Notes: generated by a model not told the origin, from the sequence alone. Positions 35,299 through 45,804 are shown, counted from the first letter of the stretch. The stretch is DNA of 64,000 nt from Sphingomonas adhaesiva (GCF_002374855.1 NZ_NWVC01000001.1:310001-374000), one strand, 5' to 3'. Translations and numbers: made by a program.

Positions 35299-35365
35299 CC
35301 GCTCGCTGCCCGGCGCGATGCGGGCGATTGTTTCGTTCGCGACGATCTGCTGTATCCTGTCGGTC

Positions 35366-37423
35366 ATGAAGAGGATCACGCTCGCGAGTCTGCTCGCGCT
35401 TTCCGCCGTCGCCGCGACCACCGGCATCGCCGCCCCCGCCGCCGCCCGCCCGCTGACCATTGCCGATGTGACGATGCTCAGCCGCGTCGGCACGCCCACG
35501 CTGTCGAAGGACGGGCGATGGCTGGTCTGGGCGCAGCGCGAAACCGATCTGGATGCCGATCGCGGCCGCTACGACCTGTGGCGGCTCGACCTGTCGGTGC
35601 CGGGCGCGCCGCCGGTGAAGCTGGCGGCCGACCCCGCGCTCGACGAAAACGACCCGCAGATCGTCGGCACGACCGTCTATTTCAGCGCCGACGATGCGAT
35701 CTGGTCGGTGCCCGTCACCGGCGGCGCGCCGCGCCGAATCACCGATTTCAAGGGCGGGTTCAACGGCTTCAAGGTCGCGCCGACCGGCGACCGGATCGCC
35801 GTCTGGGCGGATCGCCGCCCCGGCGCGCCCAGCCTGGAACCGGCGATGGTCAAGAAGGACGCGAACGCCGGATCGGGCCGCACCTATGACCAGTTGTTCG
35901 TGCGCCATTGGGATACGTGGGCGGACGGCACCCGATCGCAATTGTTCGTCCTGCCGCTGACCGCGGCGGGCGCGCGGGGCAATGGCGTGCCCGTCACCGG
36001 CGGGCTGGTGGGCGACACGCCGTCAAAGCCGTTCGGCGGCGGGGAGGAAGTGTCATGGGGCGCGGACGGCCGCACGCTGTACTTCGCGCTGCGCGAGGCG
36101 GGGCGGATCGAGCCGCTGTCGACCAACCTCGACATCTTCTCCACCCCCGCGGACGGCAGCGCGCCGCCGACGAACCTCACCACCGTCAACAAGGCCACCG
36201 ACACCCAGCCAGCGGTATCGCCCGACGGGACCAAGCTGGCCTATCTGGCGATGCGCCGCCCGGGGTATGAGGCGGACCGCTACGTCCTGACGATCCGCGA
36301 CCTGCGCACCGGCAAGCTCACCTCGCTGACGGAACGCTGGGACCGGTCAGTCGGGTCGATCCAGTGGGCGCCCGATTCGCGCTCGCTGTACGTCACCGCC
36401 GAGGATGTGCAGGACGTGCCGCTGTTCCGCGTCGATGCGCAGACCGGGCAGGCGACGCGGCTGACGCAGGGCGGGCATGTCGGCGCGGTGGCGGTGGGGC
36501 CGAAGGGCGTCGTCGTGTCGATCGACAGCCTGACTGCGCCGGGCGATTTCTACCGCGTCACCGGCACGCCGGGCGCCGCGCCGCTGCGGCTGACCAGCGT
36601 CAATGCGACGAAGCTGGCCGGGGTCGACATGCCCACGGTCGAACGCTTCAGCTTCAAGGGCGCGAACGACGACACCGTCTGGGGCTATGCCGTCCGCCCG
36701 TTCGGCGCGACCGGCAAGCTGCCGATCGCGTTCATGGTCCATGGCGGGCCGCAGGGGTCGAGCAACGACAGCTGGTCGTATCGCTGGAACCCGGCGGTGT
36801 TCGCGGGTGCGGGCTATGCGCTGGTCGCGGTCGATTTCCACGGCTCGACCGGTTACGGGCAGGCGTTCACCGATGCGATCCGCAGCAACTGGGGCGGCTG
36901 GCCGCTGGAGGACCTGCAGAAGGGACTGGCCGCCGCGACCGCGAAGTTCGACTGGCTGGACGCGAACAACGCCTGCGCGCTCGGCGCCAGCTACGGCGGC
37001 TACATGATGAACTGGATCGAGGGGCGCTGGCCGGACCGGTTCAGGTGCATCGTCCAGCACGACGGCGTCTTTGACGCGCGCGCCATGGCCTATGAGACCG
37101 AGGAGCTGTGGTTCGACGAATGGGAACATGGCGGAAAGGCCTATTTCGAGGACCCCGCCGCGTTCGAGAAGTGGAATCCGGTCAATTACGTCGATCGGTG
37201 GAAGACGCCGCAGCTGGTCATCACCGGCGAAAAGGACTTCCGCATTCCCTATACCCAGGGGATCGCCGCCTTCACCGCGCTCCAGCGCCGGGACATCCCC
37301 TCGCGCCTGCTGGTGTTCCCGAACGAGAACCATTGGGTGCTCAAGCCGAAGAACTCGCGCCAATGGTATCGCGAGGTGATCGGCTGGATGGACCGCTGGA
37401 CGAAGGGCGCCGCCGCGCGCTGA
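35366..37423 (+). CDS. Secreted S9-family prolyl oligopeptidase/dipeptidyl aminopeptidase
   Basis: 685 residues with a signal peptide (ending about AAPAAA), a beta-propeller of WD/PD40-like blades (for example QPAVSPDGTKLAYLAMRRPG) and a C-terminal hydrolase domain: oxyanion MVHGGPQGSSNDSW, nucleophile GASYGGYMM, Asp in LVITGEKDFRIP and His in PNENHWVLKP. Cleaves short peptides in the periplasm. The ATG at 35366 starts the signal peptide. Confidence 0.92.
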   Translation: MKRITLASLLALSAVAATTGIAAPAAARPLTIADVTMLSRVGTPTLSKDGRWLVWAQRETDLDADRGRYDLWRLDLSVPGAPPVKLAADPALDENDPQIVGTTVYFSADDAIWSVPVTGGAPRRITDFKGGFNGFKVAPTGDRIAVWADRRPGAPSLEPAMVKKDANAGSGRTYDQLFVRHWDTWADGTRSQLFVLPLTAAGARGNGVPVTGGLVGDTPSKPFGGGEEVSWGADGRTLYFALREAGRIEPLSTNLDIFSTPADGSAPPTNLTTVNKATDTQPAVSPDGTKLAYLAMRRPGYEADRYVLTIRDLRTGKLTSLTERWDRSVGSIQWAPDSRSLYVTAEDVQDVPLFRVDAQTGQATRLTQGGHVGAVAVGPKGVVVSIDSLTAPGDFYRVTGTPGAAPLRLTSVNATKLAGVDMPTVERFSFKGANDDTVWGYAVRPFGATGKLPIAFMVHGGPQGSSNDSWSYRWNPAVFAGAGYALVAVDFHGSTGYGQAFTDAIRSNWGGWPLEDLQKGLAAATAKFDWLDANNACALGASYGGYMMNWIEGRWPDRFRCIVQHDGVFDARAMAYETEELWFDEWEHGGKAYFEDPAAFEKWNPVNYVDRWKTPQLVITGEKDFRIPYTQGIAAFTALQRRDIPSRLLVFPNENHWVLKPKNSRQWYREVIGWMDRWTKGAAAR

Positions 37424-37430
37424 CCGTCGC

Positions 37431-37814
37431 TCAGGCGCCGGGAAGGTGCGGGTGCAACTCGCGCTCTTCCCACGCCAGCCGGATCCGCAGCCGCCGCTGG
37501 AGCGACAGCACCGCGCAGCGATAGGCGTCCCATTCGTCGGCGATGCGCGCGGGCGGCCAGCTGCCGATGTGCGCGCTATAGTCGCGCATGATCGCCTGCA
37601 TGTCCTCGTTCAGGGCATCGGCCAGCGGCGCGCCGGGCAGCGCGGCCTGCATCTGCGCATCCTCGTCCGCGCGATGCCGCTGCAACAATTGCGAAAAGGC
37701 CAGCCGTTCGCGGAACATCGCGGCGTCCGTCGTGTCGTGCCTCTGCGTCATCAACGCCGCAAATCGCTGCATCGCGGCGCGCAATTCGTCGTGATCGCTA
37801 CGTAATCGCCCCAT
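37431..37814 (-). CDS. Hemerythrin-like (HHE) protein
   Basis: 127 residues, helical, with spaced ligands as in HHE hemerythrins: SDHDEL near the N-terminus, LQRHRADED in helix 2, YSAHIGSW in helix 3 and WEERELHPHL at the end. Such proteins bind a di-iron site and O2 or NO. It is convergent with the S9 peptidase (8-base gap). Iron binding is inferred. Confidence 0.7.
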   Translation of the reverse strand: MGRLRSDHDELRAAMQRFAALMTQRHDTTDAAMFRERLAFSQLLQRHRADEDAQMQAALPGAPLADALNEDMQAIMRDYSAHIGSWPPARIADEWDAYRCAVLSLQRRLRIRLAWEERELHPHLPGA

Positions 37815-37916
37815 GTCCCGGCCCGGTCGTCATCGGATCGGGTCTAGCAACGCCGGGTTAACCAACCATTGGCAGGCGGCTTCTCAGCGCGCGGTGCTGT
37901 GGCTACAGACACGCGC

Positions 37917-40526
37917 ATGACCGAACTCGCCAAGACATTCGACCCCGCCGCCATCGAGGCCCGCTGGTACCGCCATTGGGAGGAAAAGGGCCTGTTCCGT
38001 CCCGACCGGCCTGGCGCGGAGCCGTGGACGATCGTCAACCCGCCGCCGAACGTCACCGGCTCGCTCCACATCGGCCATGCGCTCGACAACACGTTGCAGG
38101 ACATCCTGACCCGTCACGCGCGGCTGAAGGGCAAGGATGCGCTGTGGGTGGTCGGCACCGACCATGCCGGCATCGCGACGCAGATGGTGGTCGAGCGCCA
38201 GATGGGCGCGAAGGGCGAGAAGCGCACCGATTTCACCCGCGACGAATTCGTCGCCAAGGTGTGGGCGTGGAAGGCCGAGAGCGGCGGCCAGATCACCGGC
38301 CAGCTGCGCCGGCTGGGCTGTTCGATGGACTGGGCGAACGAGCGGTTCACGATGGACGAAGGCTTCAGCAAGGCGGTGCTGAAGGTGTTCGTCGACCTCT
38401 ACGACCAGGGGCTGCTGTATCGCGACAAACGGCTGGTCAACTGGGATCCGGGCCTGGGCACCGCGATCAGCGACCTGGAGGTCGAAACCCGCGAGATCCA
38501 GGGCAAGTTCTGGCACCTGCGCTACCCGCTGGCGGACGGATCGGGGCATATCGAGGTGGCGACCACCCGCCCCGAAACCATGCTGGCCGACATGGCCGTC
38601 GCGGTGAACCCCGATGACGCGCGCTACACCGCGCTGATCGGGCAGCAGGTGCGCCTGCCGATCACCGGCCGGCTGATCCCGATCGTCGCCGACGAACACG
38701 CCGACCCCGAACTGGGATCGGGCGCGGTGAAGATCACGCCGGGGCACGACTTCAACGATTTCGAGGTCGGCCGCCGCGCCGGGATCGAGGCGCGCGACAT
38801 GCTCAACATGCTCGATGCCAGGGCGCATGTCTGCCAGACCGCCGACGGGCTGATCCCCGCCGAACTGGTCGGCATGGAGCGGTTCGCCGCGCGCAAGGCG
38901 ATCGTCGAGCGGCTGGAGGCCGAGGGCGCGCTGGTCCGCGTCGAGGATCGCACGATCCAGACGCCGTACGGCGACCGTTCGGGCGTAGTCATCGAACCCT
39001 GGCTGACCGACCAATGGTATGTCGACGCCGCCACGCTGGCCAAGCCCGCGATCGAGGCGGTGCGCTCCGGCGCGATCCAGATCGTGCCCAAGACGTGGGA
39101 GAAGACCTTCTTCAACTGGATGGAGAACATCCAGCCGTGGTGCGTCTCGCGCCAGCTATGGTGGGGGCATCGGATACCGGCGTGGTTCGCCGCCGACGGC
39201 AGCGTCTTCGTCGCCGAAACCGCGGAAGAGGCACAGGCGCAGGCCGGTGCGGGTGTCGCGCTGGAACGCGACCCCGACGTCCTCGACACGTGGTTCTCCT
39301 CCGCCCTCTGGCCGTTCGCCACGCTCGGCTGGCCCCAGGATGGCGACGCGAGCCTCGCCGGCCGCTACCCCAACGACGTCCTCATTTCCGGCTTCGACAT
39401 CCTGTTCTTCTGGGACGCCCGCATGATGATGCAGGGCATCCACTTCATGAAGGACGTGCCGTTCCGCACGCTCTACCTGCACGGCCTTGTCCGCGCGGCG
39501 GACGGGGCGAAGATGTCCAAGTCGAAGGGCAATACCGTCGATCCGCTCGGCCTGATCGACCAGTATGGCGCCGATGCGCTGCGCTTCTTCATGGCGGCGA
39601 TGGAAAGCCAGGGCCGCGATATCAAGATGGATGAGAAGCGCGTCGAGGGCTATCGCAACTTCGCGACCAAGCTGTGGAACGCCAGCCGCTTCGCGCAGGC
39701 CAACGGCATCGGCGGCTCCGACACGATCGAGCCGCCCGCCGCGACGCTGGCGGTCAACAAGTGGATCGTCGCCGAAACGGTCGCGACGGTGCAGGCGGTC
39801 GACCTCGCGCTCGCCGACTATCGCTTCGATGCGGCGGCCAACGCCATCTACCAGTTCGTGTGGAGCCGCTTCTGCGACTGGTATCTGGAACTGATCAAAG
39901 GAAATATCGACGCCGAGACGAAGGCGGTCGCGGGCTGGGTGCTCGACCAGATCCTGATCCTGCTCCACCCGTTCATGCCGTTCATCACCGAGGAACTGTG
40001 GCACGCGCTCGCCCCCCGCAAGCACGAGCTGATCGTCGCGCAATGGCCGATGCCCGACGCGCGCGCGCTCGATCCGGCGGCGGTGCGCGCGGTCGAGCGG
40101 CTGATCGAGTTGGTCGAGGCCGTCCGCGCCGCCCGCGCCGAACTGAACGTGCCGCCCGGCGCGAAGATCGCGCTCCACACCGGCACGGGCGACGTGCCCG
40201 CCGACATCGCCCCCTATGTCGAGCGGCTGGCGCGCGTCACGCTGACCGCAGGCGAGGCGAACGGCGCGCGCGCCCCGATCCTGTGGGGCGCGCAGACGTT
40301 CGCGCTCGCGCTCGAAGGGGTGATCGACCTCGACGCCGAACGCGCGCGGCTCACCAAGTCGCTCGCGGCGGCGGAGAAGGAGCGCGACGCACTCGCCGGC
40401 CGCCTCGGCAACGCCAGCTTCGTCGAACGCGCCAAGCCCGAGGCGGTGGAGAAGGCACGCGCCGACCACGCGGAGAAATCCGCCGACGCCGAACGCTTCG
40501 CCGCCGCGCTGGCGCGCCTGGGGTAG
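37917..40526 (+). CDS. valS: Valyl-tRNA synthetase
   Basis: 869 residues, class Ia. HIGH motif in [12 protein letters not shown], an editing domain with [10 protein letters not shown], a [19 protein letters not shown] segment, [12 protein letters not shown], the anticodon-binding region and a C-terminal coiled-coil arm ([20 protein letters not shown]) as found in ValRS. ATG at 37917 begins [14 protein letters not shown], the family start; the longer reading to 37869 is unlikely. Confidence 0.97.
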   Translation: MTELAKTFDPAAIEARWYRHWEEKGLFRPDRPGAEPWTIVNPPPNVTGSLHIGHALDNTLQDILTRHARLKGKDALWVVGTDHAGIATQMVVERQMGAKGEKRTDFTRDEFVAKVWAWKAESGGQITGQLRRLGCSMDWANERFTMDEGFSKAVLKVFVDLYDQGLLYRDKRLVNWDPGLGTAISDLEVETREIQGKFWHLRYPLADGSGHIEVATTRPETMLADMAVAVNPDDARYTALIGQQVRLPITGRLIPIVADEHADPELGSGAVKITPGHDFNDFEVGRRAGIEARDMLNMLDARAHVCQTADGLIPAELVGMERFAARKAIVERLEAEGALVRVEDRTIQTPYGDRSGVVIEPWLTDQWYVDAATLAKPAIEAVRSGAIQIVPKTWEKTFFNWMENIQPWCVSRQLWWGHRIPAWFAADGSVFVAETAEEAQAQAGAGVALERDPDVLDTWFSSALWPFATLGWPQDGDASLAGRYPNDVLISGFDILFFWDARMMMQGIHFMKDVPFRTLYLHGLVRAADGAKMSKSKGNTVDPLGLIDQYGADALRFFMAAMESQGRDIKMDEKRVEGYRNFATKLWNASRFAQANGIGGSDTIEPPAATLAVNKWIVAETVATVQAVDLALADYRFDAAANAIYQFVWSRFCDWYLELIKGNIDAETKAVAGWVLDQILILLHPFMPFITEELWHALAPRKHELIVAQWPMPDARALDPAAVRAVERLIELVEAVRAARAELNVPPGAKIALHTGTGDVPADIAPYVERLARVTLTAGEANGARAPILWGAQTFALALEGVIDLDAERARLTKSLAAAEKERDALAGRLGNASFVERAKPEAVEKARADHAEKSADAERFAAALARLG

Positions 40527-40549
40527 CGCGGAAAGGGCGACCGACCCCG

Positions 40550-40646
40550 CCCCCGTGCTCCGGCGAAGGCCGGAGCCAGGGTGACAGCGCGCCACCAGCG
40601 TCGCTCATCCCGACCCTGTGTTCCGGCCTGCGCCGGAGTACGGGGG
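40550..40646. repeat. Dispersed intergenic repeat after valS
   Basis: Contains CTCCGGCGAAGGCCGGAG, CAGGGTGACA, CTCATCCCGACC and TTCCGGCCTGCGCCGGA, the same modules as the element at 18,596 but with the two palindromes in the opposite order. It fills most of the gap between valS and the MATE gene. Confidence 0.65.
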
Positions 40647-40750
40647 TGGCGAGGGACGCCCCCGCACCCTCGCCACCACGACGGAACTGTCCTACGGCCC
40701 ATCCGTCATGCCACATCCGGTGACCATGACGACGAGCGGTGAGGCGAGAG

Positions 40751-42256
40751 ATGACGGACACAATGCCAGCGCCTCAACATTCGCAGCCGGCGTCTCAACA
40801 TTCGCAACATTCGCGGCCCCAGCGCAGCGGGCGCGACCTCACCTCCGGCCCCATCGCGCCGACGTTGCTGGCGTTCGCGCTGCCGACGCTCGGGTCGAAC
40901 GTGCTGCAATCGCTCAACGGGTCGATCAACACGATCTGGGTCGGCCGCTTCCTGGGCGAGGATGCACTGGCCGCGACCAGCAATGCCAACATCATCATGT
41001 TCCTGATGTTCGGGATGGTGTTCGGCTTTGGCATGGCCGCGACGATCCTGGTCGGGCAAAGCTGGGGCCGCCGCGACGTTGACGGCGCGCGGCGCGCGTT
41101 CGGCTCGGCGGTGGGGCTGGTGCTGGCGGCGTCGGTCGTCACCGCGATCGCCGGCTATGTCTTCGCGCCGGAAATCCTGACGCTGCTCGCCACCCCCGGC
41201 CGCGCCTATGACGAGGCGCTGGAATATCTGCGCGTCATCTTCCTCAGCCTGCCGCCGTCGATGCTGCTGGTGCTGGTGTTCATGGGGCTGCGCGGGATCG
41301 GCGATTCGCTGACGCCCTTGTGGTTCATGGTTCTGTCGGTGGTGCTCGATTCGTCGCTCAACCCGGTGCTGATCCTCGGGCTGGGGCCGGCGCCAGTGTG
41401 GGGGATCGCGGGGTCGGCGGCGGCGACATTGGTCGCCAACCTGATCTCCTGCGCGGTGCTGGTCGGCTATCTCTACTGGCGCGACGTGCCGCTGCGGCTG
41501 CGCGGCGCGGAGTGGCGCTACCTGCTGCCCGAACGCGCGCTGACCCGGCTGATCGCGTCGAAGGGGCTGCCGATCGGCGCGCAGATGCTGGTCATTTCGG
41601 GCGCCGGGCTGGCGATGGTCGGGCTGGTCAACCGCAACGGGGTGGAGGTCACCGCGGCCTATGGCATCGCACAGCAGATCTGGACCTATATCCAGATGCC
41701 CGCGATGGCGATCGGCGCCGCGGTCAGCGCGATGACCGCGCAGAATATCGGCGCGGGCCGCTGGGACCGGGTGGGCGCGATCGCGCGATCGGGCATCCTT
41801 TTCAACCTGCTGCTCACCGGCGGGGCGATCGCGCTGTCGCTGGTGTTCGACCGCGCGATCCTGGCGCTGTTCGTCGGCGCGGACAGCGCGGCGCTGCCGA
41901 TCGCGCGCCACATCAACCATATCGTCACCTGGGCGTTCGTGCTGTTCGGCGTGACGATGGTGGTGTTCGGCACGGTGCGCGCCAATGGCGCGGTGTGGGG
42001 GCCGCTGGCGATCCTGTTCACCGCGATGTTCCCGATCCGGCTGGGCGTGGTGGCGCTGCTCCACCCGACGCTGGGCGTCGATGCCTTGTGGTGGAGCTTC
42101 CCGGTCAGCCTGTTCAGCAGCATGTCGCTGGCGCTGCTCTACTACGCCCGCGGCACGTGGCGGAAAGGCGCGCTGGTCGTGCCGCACGAACATGAATGCG
42201 AGGAGCGCAGCCACGCCGACGTGGAACCCGCCGGCGCGATGAAGCCGACCGCGTGA
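40751..42256 (+). CDS. MATE-family multidrug efflux transporter
   Basis: About 501 residues. Twelve hydrophobic helices in two related halves (e.g. LLAFALPTLGSNVLQSLNGS and LIASKGLPIGAQMLVISGAG), typical of DinF/NorM-type Na+ or H+ drug antiporters. The cytosolic N-terminus is Gln/Ser/His-rich (PQHSQPASQHSQHS) and the C-terminus has HEHECEERSH, an unusual His/Glu cluster. A GTG at 40739 is an alternative start. Confidence 0.92.
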   Translation: MTDTMPAPQHSQPASQHSQHSRPQRSGRDLTSGPIAPTLLAFALPTLGSNVLQSLNGSINTIWVGRFLGEDALAATSNANIIMFLMFGMVFGFGMAATILVGQSWGRRDVDGARRAFGSAVGLVLAASVVTAIAGYVFAPEILTLLATPGRAYDEALEYLRVIFLSLPPSMLLVLVFMGLRGIGDSLTPLWFMVLSVVLDSSLNPVLILGLGPAPVWGIAGSAAATLVANLISCAVLVGYLYWRDVPLRLRGAEWRYLLPERALTRLIASKGLPIGAQMLVISGAGLAMVGLVNRNGVEVTAAYGIAQQIWTYIQMPAMAIGAAVSAMTAQNIGAGRWDRVGAIARSGILFNLLLTGGAIALSLVFDRAILALFVGADSAALPIARHINHIVTWAFVLFGVTMVVFGTVRANGAVWGPLAILFTAMFPIRLGVVALLHPTLGVDALWWSFPVSLFSSMSLALLYYARGTWRKGALVVPHEHECEERSHADVEPAGAMKPTA

Positions 42257-42266
42257 GCCGCGCGCG

Positions 42267-43154
42267 TCAGTTCGAGGCGCGCGGCACCATCACCTCGATC
42301 ACTCCCGCCGCGACATGCGCGGTGACGGGGGTATGCGCCAGCACCTCCCCGTCGATCGAGATCGGCAGCGGCGGGTCGGTGCGGACACGGATCGAGGTGC
42401 CGGTAAAGCTGACCGTATCGTGATGCCGTTCGGGCCGCCCAAGGAAGCTCCACGCCCAATTCGTCACCAGCCGCCGCTTGTAATGCCCGCGCACCGCCTG
42501 GACGACGATCTTCCCCGACGTCACCGACGCCTCGTCCACCAGCCAGGTGCCGCCGTGATAGGGGCCGTTCGAGATACGCACCTCCACCACGCGCAATTCC
42601 TTCTCCCCGCTGCCGTCGTCGACGAACAGGGTGAAGGGGCGGAACTTGCCCAGCTGGTACGCCGCCCAGCCGAGATAGCCGACGCGCCCCGCAACCTTCT
42701 TCAGCCGGTGCGGCACGGTCTCGGCGATCTGCGGGCTGAGGCCCATGGCCGCGCAATTGGCGAAGTAATCCTGGTCGATCATCCCCAGGTCGATCCGCTT
42801 GGGCACGCCGCTGGCCAGCACGTCGATCGCCCCGTCGATATCGAGCGGCAGGCCCAGCGTCCGGGCGAAGCTGTTCGCGGTACCCAGCGGCAGCACGCCC
42901 AGCACCACGTCATGCCCGACCAGCAGGTCGACCAGCCCGCTGATCGTCCCGTCGCCGCCGCCCAGGATCACCAGGTCGGGCTTCGCCTCCAATGCCTGGC
43001 GGACGGTGCGGTCGAGGTGCGCGGGGTTCTTCACCGCATGCGGCGATACCTTGAACGGCAGGTCGCGCAGCCGGCGGCAGGCGTGCTTGAACATCTTGCG
43101 CCCGCGGCGCGACTGCGCGTTGACGATCAGCGCGGCGGAACGGATTTCCATCAT
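42267..43154 (-). CDS. Diacylglycerol-kinase-family lipid kinase
   Basis: 295 residues with the DAGK/YegS catalytic core: ALIVNAQSRRG, VILGGGDGTISGLVDLL, GVLPLGTANSFARTL and the C-terminal SIDGEVLAHTPV. Phosphorylates a lipid (diacylglycerol, sphingolipid or related). In a sphingolipid-containing sphingomonad a ceramide or sphingosine substrate is conceivable but unproven. Divergent from hemB. Confidence 0.88.
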   Translation of the reverse strand: MMEIRSAALIVNAQSRRGRKMFKHACRRLRDLPFKVSPHAVKNPAHLDRTVRQALEAKPDLVILGGGDGTISGLVDLLVGHDVVLGVLPLGTANSFARTLGLPLDIDGAIDVLASGVPKRIDLGMIDQDYFANCAAMGLSPQIAETVPHRLKKVAGRVGYLGWAAYQLGKFRPFTLFVDDGSGEKELRVVEVRISNGPYHGGTWLVDEASVTSGKIVVQAVRGHYKRRLVTNWAWSFLGRPERHHDTVSFTGTSIRVRTDPPLPISIDGEVLAHTPVTAHVAAGVIEVMVPRASN

Positions 43155-43231
43155 GGCGTGCGCAACGCATGACCGGCGGTTTCGGACCCGTAACGCTTGC
43201 GCCGGCGCGCGCGATGCGGGAAAGCTCGTGG

Positions 43232-44224
43232 ATGACCGCCGCCTATCCCGCCCTCCGCCTGCGTCGCACCCGCGCCTCCGGCTGGAGCCGCCGGCTCCAC
43301 GCCGAAAACACGCTGACCCCCGCCGACCTCATCTGGCCGCTGTTCGTCACCGAAGGGCAGGGGGTTGAGGAGCCGATCGCCACGCTGCCGGGCGTGTCGC
43401 GCTGGTCGCTGGACGGCATCGTGGCGCGGGCGAAGGAGGCGCGCGATCTCGGCATTCCGTGCCTGGCGCTGTTCCCTAATACCCCGCCCGACCGGCGCAG
43501 TGATGACGGCGCGGAAGCCGCCAACCCCGACAATCTCATGTGTCGCGCGACCCGTGCGATCAAGGATGCGGTGCCCGACATCGGCGTCCTGACCGACGTC
43601 GCGCTCGATCCCTATACCGCGCACGGCCACGACGGGCTGGTGGACGAGGCCGGCTACGTCCTCAACGACGCGACGGTGGAGGCGCTGGTGGCGCAAAGCC
43701 TCAACCAGGCGCGCGCCGGGGCGGACGTGATCGCGCCCAGCGACATGATGGACGGGCGCATCGGCCTCATCCGCGCCGCGCTGGAAGGCGAAGGCTTCGT
43801 CAACGTCCAGATCATGTCCTATGCCGCCAAATATGCCTCCGCCTTCTACGGGCCGTTCCGCGACGCGGTGAACACCCGCGGGCTGCTGAAGGGCGACAAG
43901 AAGACCTATCAGATGGATCCCGCCAATGCGCAGGAGGCGCTGCGCGAGGTCGCGCTGGACCTCGCCGAGGGAGCGGACAGCGTGATGGTGAAGCCGGGGC
44001 TGCCGTATCTGGACATCATCCGGCAGGTGAAGGATCGGTTCGCGGTGCCGGTGTTCGCCTATCAGGTGTCCGGCGAATATGCGATGATCGAGGCCGCGGT
44101 CGCCGCCGGCGCGGCGGATCGCGATGCGATGGTGCTGGAAACGCTGCTGGCGTTCAAGCGCGCGGGTTGTTCGGGGGTGCTGACCTATCACGCCGCCCAT
44201 GCGGCGCGGCTGCTGGGGGCGTGA
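43232..44224 (+). CDS. hemB: Delta-aminolevulinic acid dehydratase (porphobilinogen synthase)
   Basis: 330 residues. Schiff-base lysines in MSYAAKYASAFYGPFR and SVMVKPGLPYLD. The metal site reads TDVALDPYTAHGHDG: the three zinc Cys of E. coli-type enzymes are replaced, as in the Mg/K-dependent alphaproteobacterial class. Makes porphobilinogen for haem and corrinoids. Start after the divergent kinase; its stop overlaps a GNAT gene (GTGA). Confidence 0.95.
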   Translation: MTAAYPALRLRRTRASGWSRRLHAENTLTPADLIWPLFVTEGQGVEEPIATLPGVSRWSLDGIVARAKEARDLGIPCLALFPNTPPDRRSDDGAEAANPDNLMCRATRAIKDAVPDIGVLTDVALDPYTAHGHDGLVDEAGYVLNDATVEALVAQSLNQARAGADVIAPSDMMDGRIGLIRAALEGEGFVNVQIMSYAAKYASAFYGPFRDAVNTRGLLKGDKKTYQMDPANAQEALREVALDLAEGADSVMVKPGLPYLDIIRQVKDRFAVPVFAYQVSGEYAMIEAAVAAGAADRDAMVLETLLAFKRAGCSGVLTYHAAHAARLLGA

Positions 44225-44751
44225 TCGAAACGCCGCGCCTGTTGCTGCGCTGGCCGGAGCCGGCCGACCGCGCGCCGCTCCACGCGATGTGGGCCGACCC
44301 CGTCGTCATGGCGCAGCTCGGCCCCGTCAAGGATCGCGCCGCCAGCGACGCGGCGATCGCGCGCCACGCCGGCTATCGCGCCGACGGGCTGGGGTTCCGC
44401 GCGGTCGTGCGCCGCGCCGATGGTCGGACCATCGGTTTCTGCGGGTTGAAGCCCGGGGCACCCGATACGCCGATCGCCGGCGAGCTGGAGATCGGCTGGC
44501 TGCTTGCGCTGGATGCCTGGGGGCAGGGCTATGCCCGCGAGGCCGCGGACGCCTGCCTTGTCTGGGCCTGGGCGCATCGCACCGAGCCGCGCGTCGTCGC
44601 GATCACCGCGGCGATCAACGTCGCCAGCCGCCGGCTCATGGAGCGGCTGGGAATGCGGCATCTGCCCGACCTGGACTTCGACCATCCCGCCAGCGCGGCG
44701 GGCGATCCGCTGCGTCCCGCGGTCACCTACGCGATCGGGCGCGCGGCATGA
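44221..44751 (+). CDS. GNAT-family N-acetyltransferase (RimJ/RimL type), first copy
   Basis: 176 residues. N-terminal IETPRLLLRWPEPADRAPLH and acetyl-CoA loop region GWLLALDAWGQGYAREAADA match RimJ/RimL-like GNATs, and NVASRRLMERLGM is the usual final motif. The GTG start lies inside the hemB stop. The acceptor is unknown. Confidence 0.88.
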   Translation: MIETPRLLLRWPEPADRAPLHAMWADPVVMAQLGPVKDRAASDAAIARHAGYRADGLGFRAVVRRADGRTIGFCGLKPGAPDTPIAGELEIGWLLALDAWGQGYAREAADACLVWAWAHRTEPRVVAITAAINVASRRLMERLGMRHLPDLDFDHPASAAGDPLRPAVTYAIGRAA

Positions 44752-45299
44752 TCGGCACCCGTCGCCTCATCCTGCGCCCGTGGCGCCGCTCCGACATCGC
44801 CTCGCTTTACGCGATGGGGCAGGACGCGGAGGTGATGCGCTACCTTGGCCCGCCCGACAGCCTGGCCGATTGCCGACGGCTGAAGGACCGGATGACCGAA
44901 TCGCAGGCCCGCCACGGCCATTGCTTCTGGGCGCTGGAGCGGCGCAGCGATCGTGCCTTCATCGGTTTCTGCGGGCTGAAGCGCGGGCGCAAGGGCACGC
45001 CGATCGCGGGCGAGCTGGAGATCAGCTGGCGGCTCGCGCGTGAGGCATGGGGGCAGGGGCTGGCGCTGGAGGCGGCGCGCGCCAGCCTGTCGTGGGGCTG
45101 GCGCAACCTCGATGCCCCGGCGGCGACCGCGGTGACCGTGCCCGCCAACGTGCGCAGCCGCGGGCTGATGGAGCGGCTGGGGATGCTGCGCGACCCGGGG
45201 GGTGATTTCGACCATCCCGACATGGCGCGCGGCGATCCGTTGCGCCACCACATCCGCTATCGCATCGCCCGACCGGTCAGGCCGTCGCCGACGCGGTAG
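44748..45299 (+). CDS. GNAT-family N-acetyltransferase (RimJ/RimL type), second copy
   Basis: 183 residues, a paralogue of the preceding gene: IGTRRLILRPWRRSDIASLY, GLKRGRKGTPIAGELEISWR, AREAWGQGLALEAARA and NVRSRGLMERLGM. Start overlaps the previous stop (ATGA). The tandem pair probably arose by duplication. Its end overlaps the convergent lipoprotein gene by 23 bases. Confidence 0.88.
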   Translation: MIGTRRLILRPWRRSDIASLYAMGQDAEVMRYLGPPDSLADCRRLKDRMTESQARHGHCFWALERRSDRAFIGFCGLKRGRKGTPIAGELEISWRLAREAWGQGLALEAARASLSWGWRNLDAPAATAVTVPANVRSRGLMERLGMLRDPGGDFDHPDMARGDPLRHHIRYRIARPVRPSPTR

Positions 45300-45804
45300 C
45301 GGGCGCCAGCGCGCGGGTCAGCGCATCGATCCGCTGCGTCTGCGCGGTAGCGGCAGCCTTCGCCTCCTCGCGCGCCTTCTCCAGCGCCGGATAGGCCGGC
45401 AGCAGCGCCTGGGCGCGCTGTGCCGCCATATCCTCCAGTACCCCGACCACCTCGCCATGTGCGGCGCGCAGCGAATCGAGTTCCGCCAGCGCGGTCTGCG
45501 CGTCCAGCCAGCGGTCGCTGCCCGCCGCCGCGCCCCGTGCCGCGCGGGCCAGCCGCTCGGCGCGCGTCGCCGCCGCGTCGAACGCCCGCGCCGCATCCGC
45601 CCGCTTCGCCGCCGCTGCCGCGATCCGCGCGTCCAGTGCCGGATCGGCGACCAGCGGCGCTGGGACCGTCTCCGGCTCCTCGAACCCCAGCTTCTCGACT
45701 GCGCGCGGCGCGAGCGAAGGATAGGCGGTGGGATCGGCGGCGCATCCGGCGAGCAGGATGGTGGCCAGAACGGGGGCGAGTGGGCGAAGCGGCGGACGGT
45801 TCAT
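45277..45804 (-). CDS. Putative lipoprotein with a coiled-coil
   Basis: 175 residues. Lipobox ILLAGC after a short hydrophobic signal (MNRPPLRPLAPVLATILLAG). The mature part is Ala/Arg/Glu-rich and predicted helical over most of its length (DARIAAAAAKRADAARAFDA onward), a likely coiled coil. No enzymatic motif. The ATG at 45804 starts the signal; longer in-frame readings cross the tRNA gene. Confidence 0.75.
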   Translation of the reverse strand: MNRPPLRPLAPVLATILLAGCAADPTAYPSLAPRAVEKLGFEEPETVPAPLVADPALDARIAAAAAKRADAARAFDAAATRAERLARAARGAAAGSDRWLDAQTALAELDSLRAAHGEVVGVLEDMAAQRAQALLPAYPALEKAREEAKAAATAQTQRIDALTRALAPATASATA

